Shown: positions 1 to 9,888, counted from the stretch's first letter. The stretch: 64,000 bases of DNA from a bacterium (GCA_020350205.1 CP070707.1:787094-851093), one strand, 5' to 3'. A program made the numbers and translations. The notes: a model not told the origin generated them from the sequence alone.

Positions 1-1869
1 GGCTATACCCTTGAAGACGTACAAAAAAATGGCGGCTGGGTAAAAATAGCCTCTCCAATGATGGAATATAAAAAATGGGAAAAGGGAGGACTTCGGCCGG
101 ATGGGAAAGCGGGTTTTGATACTCCCAGTGGAAAATTTGAAATCTGGTCCACTATTCTGGAAGATTATGGTTATGAACCCTTACCTAAATATATCGAACC
201 ACTGGAGGGTCCGGTGGCAAGACCGGATTTAAAGAATACGTATCCGTTGATATTTAATTCTGGCGCCCGTCCCCAGACTGACTTTCGATCGCAGCATCAT
301 GGTGTGAATAGTTTACTTAAAGAACGACCAGAACCCCAGGTGGAAATTAATTCTGAGGATGCCCGCGCTCGGAAAATCCACTCCGGGGATCTGGTTGATG
401 TTCGGACTTTGCGAGGAGCCGTACCTTTCCGTGCACGGGTGACGCAGGATATTGTACGAGGTGCAATTGAATGTAACATGGGTGGAGGAACACCGGTAGG
501 TCCTACAGCCTGGCAGGAATGGAATGTGAACGAACTAACGGATTTGGAGAATTACGATGAGATATCCGGTTTTCCGGTATACAAAGCACTGCTGTGTGAA
601 GTAAAAAAGATAGAAAACGCTACAGCCAAGGTTAGTGAACCCAGACCAACCCCCCGGCAGCAGAAGTCTGAAAGACTGTTTGAGATCATGATTCCCCAGA
701 AGCGTGTAAAGCATCATATTTATCTGGATAATAATGCCACCACTGAGGTAGCAGTTGAAGTCCGTAAGGCAATGCTACCCTTCCTCACCGAAACCTATGG
801 TAATCCCTCCGCATTACATGATATCGGAAAAGGCGCCCGGGAGGGATTGGAAAATGCCCGACGGCAGGTAGGCCGCTTAATTAATTGCCGTCCTGCGCGC
901 ATTATATTTACCGGTTGTGGTTCTGAATCTGATAATCTGGCTCTGAAAGGAATCGCTTTTGCCCATCAGGAAAAAGGAAAACATATCATCACAACCAAAA
1001 TTGAACATCCGGCCATTCTGAAGACGGGTGCTTTCCTTGAAAAAAGTGGTTTTTCCGTAACCTATCTGGAGGTGGACTCGGATGGTTTAATTCATCCGGA
1101 GGAACTGAAAAAAGCCATTACTCCCCGGACAATTCTGGTTTCGGTGATGATGGCCAACAACGAGGTTGGAACGATTCAACCCATAAAAGAATTATGTCGT
1201 ATCACTCATGAGCGTGGGATTTTGTTTCATACGGATGCGGTTCAGGCAGCCGGTAAAGTACAAATAGATGTGGAAGATCTGCAGGTGGATCTAATAACGC
1301 TTTCGGGTCATAAATTCCATGGTCCAAAAGGAGTTGGAGCACTGTATGTGAAGAAAGGGATACAACTTGAACCGCTTATTCACGGAGGAAAACAGGAAAA
1401 GAGCCTGCGTGCCGGAACTGAGAATATTCCCGGAATTGTTGGAATGGGGAAAGCTGCCGAGTTGGCCCTGAAATCAGTTCAAAAAACAGACCAAATTAGC
1501 CGAAACCGGGATCTTCTGGAGCAAGGAATAATAAAACTTATTCCGGCAGCGAGACTGAATGGACATCTTAAACATCGTCTTCCGAATACTCTGAATATGA
1601 CGTTGCCGGAATTGCGGGGTGAGTCCATTGTGGTGGCAATGGATCAACATGGCATTGCTCTCTCTTCCGGTTCTGCCTGCAAGGCCGGATCTCCCGATCC
1701 CACTCATGTATTGCTGGCAATGGGTCGGAGTGCGGAAGAGGCCCATTGTTCGGTTAGATTCTCTCTGTCTGAAAGGACCACGGAGAATGATATAGAAACG
1801 ACTTTAGGAGCTTTGCAGGAAGTCCTGGAAGAAATGGAAAGTACAGTACGCTTTTTGCCATGTAAGTAA
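1..1869 (+). CDS. Molybdopterin oxidoreductase C-terminal part fused to cysteine desulfurase (5' partial)
   Basis: The reading frame is open from base 1, so the gene begins outside the window. The first part, up to about base 615, is the C-terminal molybdopterin-dinucleotide-binding domain of a DMSO-reductase-family enzyme, with segments such as YPLIFNSG, the MGGGTPVGP loop and ISGFPVYKALLCEV. A proline- and charge-rich linker (about 615-715) follows. From about 718 there is a full group I (NifS/IscS-like) class V aminotransferase starting IYLDNNATTEV, with the PLP lysine in SGHK (K at 1312-1314) and the catalytic cysteine in SSGSAC (1678-1680). Cysteine desulfurases supply persulfide sulfur, which molybdoenzymes can need for sulfuration of the metal site through FdhD. 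A fusion would tether donor and target. An internal ATG at 688 could start a separate desulfurase but has no clear ribosome binding site. Domain calls are firm; the physiological substrate is unknown. Confidence 0.85.
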   Translation, partial: GYTLEDVQKNGGWVKIASPMMEYKKWEKGGLRPDGKAGFDTPSGKFEIWSTILEDYGYEPLPKYIEPLEGPVARPDLKNTYPLIFNSGARPQTDFRSQHHGVNSLLKERPEPQVEINSEDARARKIHSGDLVDVRTLRGAVPFRARVTQDIVRGAIECNMGGGTPVGPTAWQEWNVNELTDLENYDEISGFPVYKALLCEVKKIENATAKVSEPRPTPRQQKSERLFEIMIPQKRVKHHIYLDNNATTEVAVEVRKAMLPFLTETYGNPSALHDIGKGAREGLENARRQVGRLINCRPARIIFTGCGSESDNLALKGIAFAHQEKGKHIITTKIEHPAILKTGAFLEKSGFSVTYLEVDSDGLIHPEELKKAITPRTILVSVMMANNEVGTIQPIKELCRITHERGILFHTDAVQAAGKVQIDVEDLQVDLITLSGHKFHGPKGVGALYVKKGIQLEPLIHGGKQEKSLRAGTENIPGIVGMGKAAELALKSVQKTDQISRNRDLLEQGIIKLIPAARLNGHLKHRLPNTLNMTLPELRGESIVVAMDQHGIALSSGSACKAGSPDPTHVLLAMGRSAEEAHCSVRFSLSERTTENDIETTLGALQEVLEEMESTVRFLPCK

Positions 1870-2232
1870 AATAAAGTTTCCCTTGGAGGGGAACAGGTGA
1901 GTATTAGAGAATCGTAATAAGCCTAAGTTTCCATTTATCCAGAGGTATCTTCTCTTTTCTGACCCCTGCAAAAATAAATCATAAATGTACTAAAAACTGT
2001 TTTGACTATCTTCGCAGAGGCAATTGCTTGCTTCCCCAAAAATAATGTTGTAAAATTGGCATTCTAAAACCACTGACAGTAATTGTGTCTCTTCAGACAG
2101 GGAAACTTTTTTTGAGGGTTTTATTAAACAACTTTTAAATGAAATACAGCGGTTGATTCATTTTCTTTTGTTGTAACTTTTCTGAGCCGGATTCATACCA
2201 TAGTTAATTCTTATCAAATTAAGGAAATTTTT
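1870..2232. other. Intergenic region before RND operon
   Basis: This 363-base stretch holds no convincing gene. Just after the upstream stop there is a small hairpin (GTTTCCC 1876-1882 with GGGGAAC 1888-1894), but no T run follows it. The downstream end is AT-rich and ends in AAGGAAA before the ATG at 2233, so it presumably contains the promoter of the efflux operon. No clear -35/-10 pair was identified. Confidence 0.4.
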
Positions 2233-3369
2233 ATGAAATGGAAAATTTTACTTTGGCCGGCATTGATTATTGTGGGTGGTTTCGTACTCATGAAGCTTTT
2301 ATTGAGTTCCCGGAGTGAACAGCCACGTCGAACACCCCAGGCGCGGCCGCGTGTTGTCAATGTAGAGGTGGTAAAGTTGGGATATGTTCCCTCAAAAATT
2401 GTTGCGTTTGGTCGTTTAAAAACGGCGCAACCGGTTATTTTGTACAGTGAGGCATCGGGAATTTTACTGGCCGGGGAAGTGCCCTTTCAACCTGCTCAGT
2501 CTTTTAGAAAAGGGGACCTCCTTCTGAAAATTGATGACCGCCAGGTGAAACTCGATTTAAACAGTGCTAAAAGTGATTTTCTGACTGCTTTGGCCACAGT
2601 GCTTCCGGAGATAAAAGTTGATTTTCCTGAGGAATACGAAATCTGGCAAAACTATTTCGATCAGGTAAGTTTCGATCAGAAATTGCAACCGCTTCCCGAA
2701 GCTGCTAATCAAAAAATCAAGTTGTTTCTTTCCCGTTTTAATGTTTATAAGCTCTATTTTCAGGTGAGAAATCTGGAAATTTTTATAAATAAGCATATCT
2801 TTATCGCACCCTTTGCGGGATCGATTGTTACTACCGACCTGCGGGTGGGTTCTACAGCACGACCCGGAACCAAGCTGGGAGAAATTATTAACCTGGAACA
2901 GATGGAAGTGGAAGTACCCGTTGCAGCTGAAGACATTCAGTGGATCGATCAGACTACCCCGGTGGTATTTACCTCCTCCGAATTGTCCGGGGAATGGCGC
3001 GGAAAAATTAAGCGGATAGGAAAAAGTATCGATGAACGAACCCAGACGGTGCCATTGTTCATGGCCGTTAACCGGAATGGAGAGGAAACACTTTACAATG
3101 GAGTCTTTTTAAAGGCGGAAATTCCTGGAAAGACCATTCCGGATGCTTACCTCATACCGCACCGGGCCTTATACAATGAAAAATATGTTTATATGATTAA
3201 AAAGGGAAAACTGGATTTTAGAGAAGTTAAAGTCGCACGCGATCAGGAGGATACCGTGATACTGAAAGGGGGTATTACCAATGGAGATTCTCTGGTATTG
3301 GATGTGTTGCAGGGAGTTGCTCCCGGAATGCCTGCACAAGCACGGATCCCCATTGAAGGAGGAGAATAG
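2233..3369 (+). CDS. RND efflux periplasmic adaptor (HlyD/MFP family)
   Basis: A 378-residue membrane fusion protein linking an inner-membrane RND pump to an outer-membrane channel. The N-terminus has one membrane anchor (residues about 5-25). A biotinyl-lipoyl-like half follows (GEVPFQP..FRKGDLLLKIDDRQ), then a helical hairpin and the second lipoyl half (IFIAPFAGSIVTTDLRVGSTARPG). The C-terminal barrel and membrane-proximal domains end at PIEGGE. AAGGAAA lies upstream of the ATG. The stop overlaps the GTG start of the pump gene by one base (TAGTG), indicating translational coupling. The hairpin segment is relatively divergent. Substrate cannot be deduced. Confidence 0.9.
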   Translation: MKWKILLWPALIIVGGFVLMKLLLSSRSEQPRRTPQARPRVVNVEVVKLGYVPSKIVAFGRLKTAQPVILYSEASGILLAGEVPFQPAQSFRKGDLLLKIDDRQVKLDLNSAKSDFLTALATVLPEIKVDFPEEYEIWQNYFDQVSFDQKLQPLPEAANQKIKLFLSRFNVYKLYFQVRNLEIFINKHIFIAPFAGSIVTTDLRVGSTARPGTKLGEIINLEQMEVEVPVAAEDIQWIDQTTPVVFTSSELSGEWRGKIKRIGKSIDERTQTVPLFMAVNRNGEETLYNGVFLKAEIPGKTIPDAYLIPHRALYNEKYVYMIKKGKLDFREVKVARDQEDTVILKGGITNGDSLVLDVLQGVAPGMPAQARIPIEGGE

Positions 3370-6300
3370 TGGACAAAATCCTCACCTTTTTTGTCAGGAA
3401 CCGCATCTGGGCAAATGTTTTGATGTTCAGTATCTTTGGCTTCGGTTTAATTGCTCTGAATAATTTGCGCTATTCGTTTTTCCCGGAAGTTCAGCCCAGT
3501 ATTATCACTATTCAGGTTGTGTATCCAGGTGCTTCCCCGGAGGAGGTCGAGGAAGGAGTTATTCTGAAAATCGAGGAAAATCTGGATGGTCTTAATGATG
3601 TGGAACGTGTTACTTCAGTATCCCGGGAAAACTCCGGGACAGTCACAGTGGAAATCATGAAAGATGCGGATATTGATAATGTTCTGGCAGATGTGAAGAA
3701 TGCGGTGGATCGTATTAATTCTTTTCCACTGGGAATTGAAAAACCAGTAATTTTTGAACAAAAATTTCGCAGCCGGTCACTCTCCGTGGTTTTGTATGGT
3801 GAAACCGATCTTTACAATCTAAAATATATTGCTGATAATTTGCGTGAAGAACTTCTGGCGACTCCTGAAATCTCACAGGTGACCATTGAAGGATTACCCA
3901 GACTGGAATTTTCAATTGAGGTATCTGAATCGAATCTTCGTCGTTATAAACTCACCTTTAATGAAATTGCCGCTGCTGTCAGTGAAGCGAACATAAATAT
4001 TTCGGGAGGGAAGTTCGAGACAACGGATGAAGAAATTCTTATTCGGGCTTATGGTCGTAACTATTTCGCCTCAGAAATACAGAATGTGGCAATACGAGGG
4101 AATCCGGATGGCACTGTCATTTATCTCAAAGATGTGTCGCAAATCAAGGAGCAGTGGGAGGATATCCCGGATAAAACCTATTATAATAACCGTGCTGCGG
4201 TAATATTGAATCTTGATCAGACTGAGCAGGAAGATATCATTGCTATTTCCAATCGCACGAAACAGATGGTCAACTCATTTAATGAAGAGAACCAGAAAAT
4301 TAAAGCACTGATTCTGGATGACCGCACAATCCCGCTTCGTCAGAGGACTCAATTGCTGATTACGAATGGTCTGATTGGTTTACTGCTGGTGATTATTTCG
4401 CTGGGTTTTTTCCTGAATTTGAGACTTTCTTACTGGGTATCCATTGGTATTCCCTTTTCATTTGCCGGTATGTTTATTGTGGCCAATATGGTGGGTATCA
4501 CCCTCAATGTGATTTCCCTGTTTGGTATGATTATCGTGGTCGGTATCCTGGTGGACGATGCCATTGTGGTGGGAGAAAATATTTTTTCCCACTATGAGAA
4601 TGGTAAAGCCCCGGTCCAGTCTGCAATTGATGGAACCCGGGAAATGATTGGACCGGTGTTTACATCTGTCACGACCACCATCTTGGCATTTACACCTTTT
4701 TTCTTTCTGGATGGAGTCTTTGGAAATTTTATCTGGCAATTGGCCCTGGTTGTAATAGCAACACTTTCATTCTCACTGATAGAAGCTTTCCTTATTCTGC
4801 CAGCCCACCTGGCCCACTCCAAAGGTCTGCATCCTCATAAAGAAGATCCACCTGTTCGCCAGAAAATTGAAAAGATTATCCACTACATCACCCATCGTCT
4901 TTATGGCCCGTCCCTGAAATTTGCTCTGAAACATAAGTGGATCACGGTTGTTACCCCCATCGCATTTGTTATGATTACAATTGGCTTAGTGGGGGGTGGC
5001 TTAATCGGACTTACTTTTTTCCCTTTCATAGACGGGGATACCCTGCCCATCAATATTTCTCTGGTATCTGGCCGGCAGGAAGCAGATACCGATTCTTTGT
5101 TAGGTAGAATTGAGAGAATTGCCTGGCAGGTGAATGAGGAAATGTCTGCTGAACGGGCAGATGGCCGTCAACTGGTGATTGGCATCAAACGTGATATTGG
5201 ACAGAACGATTTCGGGGAATTGGGAAGTCATACCGGTCGCCTCACTCTTCAGCTTTTGGATGGTGAACTCAGAAACATGGATACCTATATCATTGCAAAC
5301 CGGATTCGTGAGGCTGTTGGTTCGGTTCCAGAGGCGCAGAATATTACCTTCGGCCGGGTGAGCTTTTTTGGGAAACCAGTTTCAGTCAGCCTGCTGGGAA
5401 ATAATCTGAGCCAGATAAATCGTGCCCGTGAACTGCTGGTGAATGAATTTGAAAATTTGCCCAGTCTGAAGGATGTCACCGATTCCAATCAGGAAGGGCG
5501 ACGGGAATTGAATATTCGTTTAAAACCCCGGGCATATGCGATGGGACTCAGTCTGCGGGATGTCGCAGGACAAGTCCGGCAGGGATTTTTCGGTCAGGAG
5601 ATACAGCGAATTCAACGGGGCAAGGATGAAATCAGGGTCTGGGTGCGATATCGCCCGGAAGACCGCGCCGCCCTTGGATTTCTGGATCGAATGCGGATCC
5701 GCACACCGGATGGGGCGGAATATCCGTTCAGTGAGCTGGCAGATTATACCATTGAACGTGGAATTACTACCATTAACCATCTGGATCGTCGCCGGGAAAT
5801 CAAGGTTGAAGCAAATCTGGCCGACGAGAAACTGGATGTTCCCCCCATTCTTGCCGAGGTCAGGAACGTGATTGTTCCCCGGGTGCTCTCTGAGGTGGAA
5901 GGGATTCAGGTCTCCTATGAGGGACAGTCGCGGGATCAGCAAAAATTTCAGCGCTCTTTACGAAGGGCCTTCCCGGTGGCATTCATCGGTATGTTTATTC
6001 TGGTGGTGCTGATATTCCGGTCCTATGCCCAGGCCGGAATGATATTTTCCCTCATACCAATTGGTATTTTGGGAGCGATTTGGGGACATGGAATTCAGGG
6101 TATCCAGGTGAATACGCTATCAATCTACGGAATCATTGCCTTATCCGGTATTATCATCAATGACAGTATTGTTTTGGTCGATCAAATTAACCGCAATTTG
6201 CGAGCCGGACAGAAGATTATGGATGCCGTTTATAATGCCGGCATTTCCCGTCTGCGTCCTATTATTTTGACCACCATGACTACCGCGCTGGGTCTTGCTC

Positions 6301-6524
6301 CTCTGATACTGGAAACCAGTCGGCAGGCACAATTTCTGATTCCTATGGCGGTCTCAGTGGCCTATGGATTGGTCTTTGGAACATTTATTCTGTTGATTAT
6401 TCTGCCGGCACTATTTCTGGTGGTGAATAAAATGCGTTGTGTCTGGTTGAAACTGGTAAAACATAAAGGATTGGCCTATGAAGCGGTGGAACCGGCCGTA
6501 CAGGAATTGGAGGAAATCTGCTAA
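3369..6524 (+). CDS. RND family efflux pump, inner-membrane subunit (AcrB/HAE1-like)
   Basis: A 1051-residue proton-driven RND permease of normal family length. It starts with GTG, overlapping the adaptor stop by one base. TM1 lies near residues 10-30, followed by the first large periplasmic loop containing the PGASPEEVEEGV motif. TM4 carries the paired aspartates in GILVDDAIVVGENI, which form the proton relay in this family. The second half repeats the layout with SGIIINDSIVLVDQINR. Twelve TM segments are expected. With the adaptor upstream and the TolC-like gene downstream it encodes a complete tripartite exporter. No regulator adjoins it, so the substrate (drug, metal, lipid) is open; the motifs look more like HAE-type than heavy-metal CzcA-type. 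Confidence 0.93.
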   Translation: MDKILTFFVRNRIWANVLMFSIFGFGLIALNNLRYSFFPEVQPSIITIQVVYPGASPEEVEEGVILKIEENLDGLNDVERVTSVSRENSGTVTVEIMKDADIDNVLADVKNAVDRINSFPLGIEKPVIFEQKFRSRSLSVVLYGETDLYNLKYIADNLREELLATPEISQVTIEGLPRLEFSIEVSESNLRRYKLTFNEIAAAVSEANINISGGKFETTDEEILIRAYGRNYFASEIQNVAIRGNPDGTVIYLKDVSQIKEQWEDIPDKTYYNNRAAVILNLDQTEQEDIIAISNRTKQMVNSFNEENQKIKALILDDRTIPLRQRTQLLITNGLIGLLLVIISLGFFLNLRLSYWVSIGIPFSFAGMFIVANMVGITLNVISLFGMIIVVGILVDDAIVVGENIFSHYENGKAPVQSAIDGTREMIGPVFTSVTTTILAFTPFFFLDGVFGNFIWQLALVVIATLSFSLIEAFLILPAHLAHSKGLHPHKEDPPVRQKIEKIIHYITHRLYGPSLKFALKHKWITVVTPIAFVMITIGLVGGGLIGLTFFPFIDGDTLPINISLVSGRQEADTDSLLGRIERIAWQVNEEMSAERADGRQLVIGIKRDIGQNDFGELGSHTGRLTLQLLDGELRNMDTYIIANRIREAVGSVPEAQNITFGRVSFFGKPVSVSLLGNNLSQINRARELLVNEFENLPSLKDVTDSNQEGRRELNIRLKPRAYAMGLSLRDVAGQVRQGFFGQEIQRIQRGKDEIRVWVRYRPEDRAALGFLDRMRIRTPDGAEYPFSELADYTIERGITTINHLDRRREIKVEANLADEKLDVPPILAEVRNVIVPRVLSEVEGIQVSYEGQSRDQQKFQRSLRRAFPVAFIGMFILVVLIFRSYAQAGMIFSLIPIGILGAIWGHGIQGIQVNTLSIYGIIALSGIIINDSIVLVDQINRNLRAGQKIMDAVYNAGISRLRPIILTTMTTALGLAPLILETSRQAQFLIPMAVSVAYGLVFGTFILLIILPALFLVVNKMRCVWLKLVKHKGLAYEAVEPAVQELEEIC

Positions 6525-6572
6525 AATAAATCTAAACAGTTGAATATTTAGCATATTTTCAAGGAAATAATA

Positions 6573-7874
6573 ATGAAAAACATCATCATACTCATATCGA
6601 TACTCTGGATAGGTGTTCAAGCCCAACAAATGTTGAGCCTGGAAGATGCCATTCGCATCGGTCTAGACAAAAACTTTAGTATCCGGATTGCCCGAAATAA
6701 TGTACAGATTGCCGAGAATTCAAGAGGTTTGGGAACGGCTGGCTTTCTTCCCTCTCTGGATGTACAGGGAAATGCCCAATATATTGATTCGAAACAGGAA
6801 ACCAATTCACCTTTCAGTTTTGGTAATTCACAGACCAGAAGTCTGAATGGTCAGATACTCCTGAACTGGACAGTTTTTGATGGATTCCGAATGTTTGTTG
6901 ACAACACTCGTTTTAACCGGCTGGCTGATCTGGGAGAAGCTCAAGCCAGAAATGTCATTGAGAACAGTATTGTGGCGATATTGGCTGCTTATTTTGATCT
7001 GGTACAACAGCAGCAATTACTGGAAGTTGCCCGGAATACCCTGGAAATATCTGAAACTCGCTTAAATAAGGAAAAAATCCGTCGGGATATCGGGGGAGCA
7101 TCCTCCACAGATTTCCTTAACGCTCAGGTATCCTATAATAATGACAAGGCTTCCCTGATAAACCAGGAATTGCGCGTCACCGTTGCTCTGAAAGATTTAA
7201 ACATCTTGTTGGGTCAGAAACCGGATACCCCGCTGGTTGTTGAGCAGGAAATCAAAATTCCAGCTGTGATAAAATCCTTTGATGAGTTGCTTGATCTAGC
7301 GCTGGAAAGGAATAGTATTCTCATTGTGGCGGAACAAAACGTGCAGATATCTCAGCAGGACCTGAAGCTGGCGAAATCAAATTTTTCGCCCCGAGTGAGT
7401 CTAAGTAGCAGTTATAATTATCTGGACCGCACTATCTCCGGAAGTTCCCGTTTTGATGGCGATATAGAAAGTAAAAATAAGGATGGTTTAATAGGATTGA
7501 ATCTAAGTTGGAACCTTTTCAACGGATTTCGCCATAAGATTGAATTGCAAAATGCCAGAATTGATGCCAAAAACGAGGAATTAGCTTACCAGGATACCCG
7601 AAATCAGATCGAGGGATTATTACGGGAAGTCTATCAGACATTCAATAAACGTTTAGAATTGATAGAACTGGAAGAGCAAAACGTGGTGGCTGCCAGGCAA
7701 AACCTGCAACTTTTACAGGACAGATACGATATCGGTGGAGCGACTTTTCTGGAATATCGGGATGCCCAGGTGAATTTAAATCGAGCTCAGATCACCCTCA
7801 TCGTGGCGCGTTTTCAGTCTCGAATTACCAGACTTGAAATAGAACGCCTAACCGGAAATCTGGAAATCAATTGA
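6573..7874 (+). CDS. TolC-family outer membrane efflux protein
   Basis: A 433-residue outer-membrane channel with a signal peptide (cleavage likely after VQAQ, about residue 18) and the two tandem OEP repeats of the TolC family. Each repeat begins with the typical LEDAIRIGLDKN or LLDLALERN helix and contains long Gln/Asn/Glu-rich coiled-coil helices (for example GGASSTDFLNAQVSYN and GGATFLEYRDAQVNLN). AAGGAA precedes the ATG. It is the third gene of the RND operon, and its stop lies inside a terminator hairpin, so it closes the transcription unit. It would form the trimeric exit duct for the pump encoded just upstream. Confidence 0.92.
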   Translation: MKNIIILISILWIGVQAQQMLSLEDAIRIGLDKNFSIRIARNNVQIAENSRGLGTAGFLPSLDVQGNAQYIDSKQETNSPFSFGNSQTRSLNGQILLNWTVFDGFRMFVDNTRFNRLADLGEAQARNVIENSIVAILAAYFDLVQQQQLLEVARNTLEISETRLNKEKIRRDIGGASSTDFLNAQVSYNNDKASLINQELRVTVALKDLNILLGQKPDTPLVVEQEIKIPAVIKSFDELLDLALERNSILIVAEQNVQISQQDLKLAKSNFSPRVSLSSSYNYLDRTISGSSRFDGDIESKNKDGLIGLNLSWNLFNGFRHKIELQNARIDAKNEELAYQDTRNQIEGLLREVYQTFNKRLELIELEEQNVVAARQNLQLLQDRYDIGGATFLEYRDAQVNLNRAQITLIVARFQSRITRLEIERLTGNLEIN

Positions 7875-7898
7875 GGAATCTATTGCTCAATTTTTTTT
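7869..7898 (+). terminator. Rho-independent terminator of RND operon
   Basis: A 7-bp stem (AATTGAG 7869-7875 with CTCAATT 7886-7892) encloses a 10-base loop and is followed directly by a run of T. It overlaps the stop codon of the TolC-like gene. Confidence 0.65.
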
Positions 7899-8011
7899 CT
7901 TAATGAATAGTCAGACAAATGATATGGATAGGTCGGATGTAAGCGGGTACAATTTGTTTTACGGCTTGCTTGCAAATTTCAGCAATTAGCAAAATGCAGG
8001 TTTTACATGTC

Positions 8012-8413
8012 ATGAATAAACCGGTAAACAAAAATTACTTTAAAAAGTGGCTATATGTTATAGCTGGTATAACTTCTCTGAGTATTGGAGCGGTTGCTGT
8101 TGTTATCCCGCTACTTCCTACTACTCCATTTCTTCTGCTTGCGGCAGCCTGCTTTTTACGCAGCTCGGATCGCCTCTATCACTGGCTGATGAATCACCGG
8201 ATTTTCGGTAGCTATATTCGGAATTACCGGGAACACCGTGCCATGAGTGTCCCATCCAAAATTTTTGTGATATCGCTTCTGTGGATCACGATAGGTTATT
8301 CAATTGTGCAGGTTGTGCAGATCTTACTTGTCCAGATTTTACTCTTCATGATTGCATCGGGCGTAACGATCCATATTATCACCCTAAAAACCCCACCCCA
8401 AAGAAGTACCTAA
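8012..8413 (+). CDS. Small inner-membrane protein, YbaN/DUF454 family
   Basis: About 133 residues with three to four predicted TM segments. The family hallmark is visible: a first TM, then VIPLLPTTPFLLLAAACFLRSSDRLYHWL, then a GSYIRNYREHRAM segment, matching the E. coli YbaN pattern (PxLPTTPFxLLAAxCFxRSS). The ATG at 8012 gives the usual short N-terminus; an ATG at 7994 and a TTG at 7970 are also in frame, and none has a strong ribosome binding site. The family's molecular role is not established. It stands alone between the efflux operon and a non-coding stretch. Confidence 0.8.
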   Translation: MNKPVNKNYFKKWLYVIAGITSLSIGAVAVVIPLLPTTPFLLLAAACFLRSSDRLYHWLMNHRIFGSYIRNYREHRAMSVPSKIFVISLLWITIGYSIVQVVQILLVQILLFMIASGVTIHIITLKTPPQRST

Positions 8414-8824
8414 TTTTAATAATCATTCAAAAAATTAGTATTAATCTGTTCCCACTCCACCCCTGGGGATTCTGAAGATAAATATTCCATTTTATAATTT
8501 TAATCTAAATTCATAACAGGCCATCCGGTTCAGTATCCAAGATGCTCTTTTATGGGGACATGCTATGAATTTCCGGAAGGAATCTGTTTTTCCCTGGCTC
8601 CTAATTTCATTTTGAATGAGTAGAATAACTTGTCAATCCATGAAGCGAATAGAGATGGTTCATTTAAGCAGGAATATGTTTTGAGATTTGCAGTTCTATC
8701 TAAAGAAAAATTGAGAAGTTGCCGATGATTTTTGGACAACAGATTAGATTTTTGCTTTTGGAAAAATCATTTTATGATTATTGGAAAGAAAATAATCCAT
8801 TTTCACGGAATAAGGAGGTTCATC
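8414..8824. other. Intergenic region before orphan lipoprotein
   Basis: This 411-base stretch shows no supportable gene. An open frame runs upstream of the lipoprotein start from 8732, but the AAGGAGG at about 8811-8818 points to the ATG at 8825, so that extension is rejected. A CCCCTGGGG palindrome near 8465 lacks a T run. The lipoprotein promoter is presumably here but was not located. Confidence 0.4.
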
Positions 8825-9655
8825 ATGGTACGCTATAAGAATATTTTGTTAATTTTCAGCCTGGTACTGGTGGTCTGTCTTGCGGTTACCTGTTCCAAGG
8901 ATAGCACCGAACCGCAGGAAACACCCCCCGCCTTGCCTCCCACAAACAGTTTTATCATGGACTTTAATTCATTCCCGGTCGGTGGGGGTATGGCTCTGGG
9001 GAAAAGTGGTGATGTCATTTTGCAAACACGGGAAAACTGGGGTTGGGCAGCTACCAATATTTTGGTCTGGAATACGGTGTTATTTGTGAATCTGGCGGTT
9101 CCGGTCGCTGCGTTTTATGCGTCCTTTCAGCATGATCCGGTTAAAGAGAGTGATGGTTCCTGGAGCTGGTCATATGCATTCAATGCCCAGAGCAGCCAGT
9201 ATACCGCAAAATTAAATTGCACCCTGAATAACAATCTGGCCCATTGGAAGATGTACATTTCAAAAGAGGGTGAATTTACACAATTTCTATGGTATGAAGG
9301 AGAGGGTGATTTGGGATATTCCCATGGGACCTGGACACTTTATAAGAACCCCACAGTTCCTGTTCCCTACATCGGTGTCGAGTGGAACCGGAATCCCCAG
9401 GATGAGACCGGCGATATCCAGTACACCAATATCATGGAAGAAGATCCCAATATGGGCAGTTATATTCATTACGGTACCACGACCGGTTCACGTTATGATG
9501 CCAATTATACGATTTATCAAAAAAACGTTGAAAACTTTATTTACATCGAGTGGGAAAGACTCACAAAAATTGGACGGGTGATGGATCTGAATCACTTTCA
9601 AGATGAAGGATGGCATTGCTGGGACGAACTGCTGTTCGATACCGAATGTCCGTGA
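8825..9655 (+). CDS. Putative lipoprotein of unknown function
   Basis: A 276-residue exported protein that I do not recognise. The start is set by AAGGAGG seven bases before the ATG. The N-terminus is a short basic region, a hydrophobic core and a Cys at residue 23 (AVTC, a degenerate lipobox) followed by SKDST, so a lipid-anchored envelope protein is likely. A Pro-rich tether (about 30-42) precedes a Trp/Tyr-rich, probably beta-rich domain with many aromatic residues and few charged clusters. Two Cys lie near the C-terminus. It is monocistronic: a long non-coding region precedes it and a strong terminator follows. Confidence 0.7.
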   Translation: MVRYKNILLIFSLVLVVCLAVTCSKDSTEPQETPPALPPTNSFIMDFNSFPVGGGMALGKSGDVILQTRENWGWAATNILVWNTVLFVNLAVPVAAFYASFQHDPVKESDGSWSWSYAFNAQSSQYTAKLNCTLNNNLAHWKMYISKEGEFTQFLWYEGEGDLGYSHGTWTLYKNPTVPVPYIGVEWNRNPQDETGDIQYTNIMEEDPNMGSYIHYGTTTGSRYDANYTIYQKNVENFIYIEWERLTKIGRVMDLNHFQDEGWHCWDELLFDTECP

Positions 9656-9684
9656 TAGGGCCTGATCATTGTAAATCATGATTT

Positions 9685-9723
9685 AAAGGGGAGAAATATT
9701 TCAGGAACATTTCTCCCTTTTTT
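9685..9723 (+). terminator. Rho-independent terminator
   Basis: Perfect 9-bp stem GGGAGAAAT (9689-9697) with ATTTCTCCC (9709-9717), flanked by an A tract on the left and six T on the right. It terminates the lipoprotein gene. Confidence 0.85.
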
Positions 9724-9888
9724 ATTGGGCAGGGCAATAAATCAGTTTGAGTTATACTAAAAATTATATCAACAGGGAAGGCACACATTTACCTTTTGAA
9801 TGTTTCAGACATTAATGAGTAGTTATCCTGTAATTGAATGCAGATAAAGGACAGGGAAATTGTCAGAAACTTTCAAAGGAGGAAAAAA

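Noticed and set aside
688-1869. Independent start of the cysteine desulfurase at the internal ATG 688
   Set aside because: No clear Shine-Dalgarno sequence precedes it and the frame has no stop from base 1, so a fusion is the simpler reading; it is kept as an alternative only.
1876-1894. Hairpin after the fused gene as a terminator
   Set aside because: Only 7 bp with a wobble and no T run; not convincing.
2041-2075. TGGCATT as a sigma-54 promoter before the RND operon
   Set aside because: No TTGC at the proper distance.
5520-5942. Long open frames on both strands inside the RND pump gene
   Set aside because: They lie wholly within a well-conserved pump coding region and resemble no protein; they are shadows.
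8732-8824. Upstream start of the orphan lipoprotein
   Set aside because: The AAGGAGG and signal peptide at 8825 fit much better.
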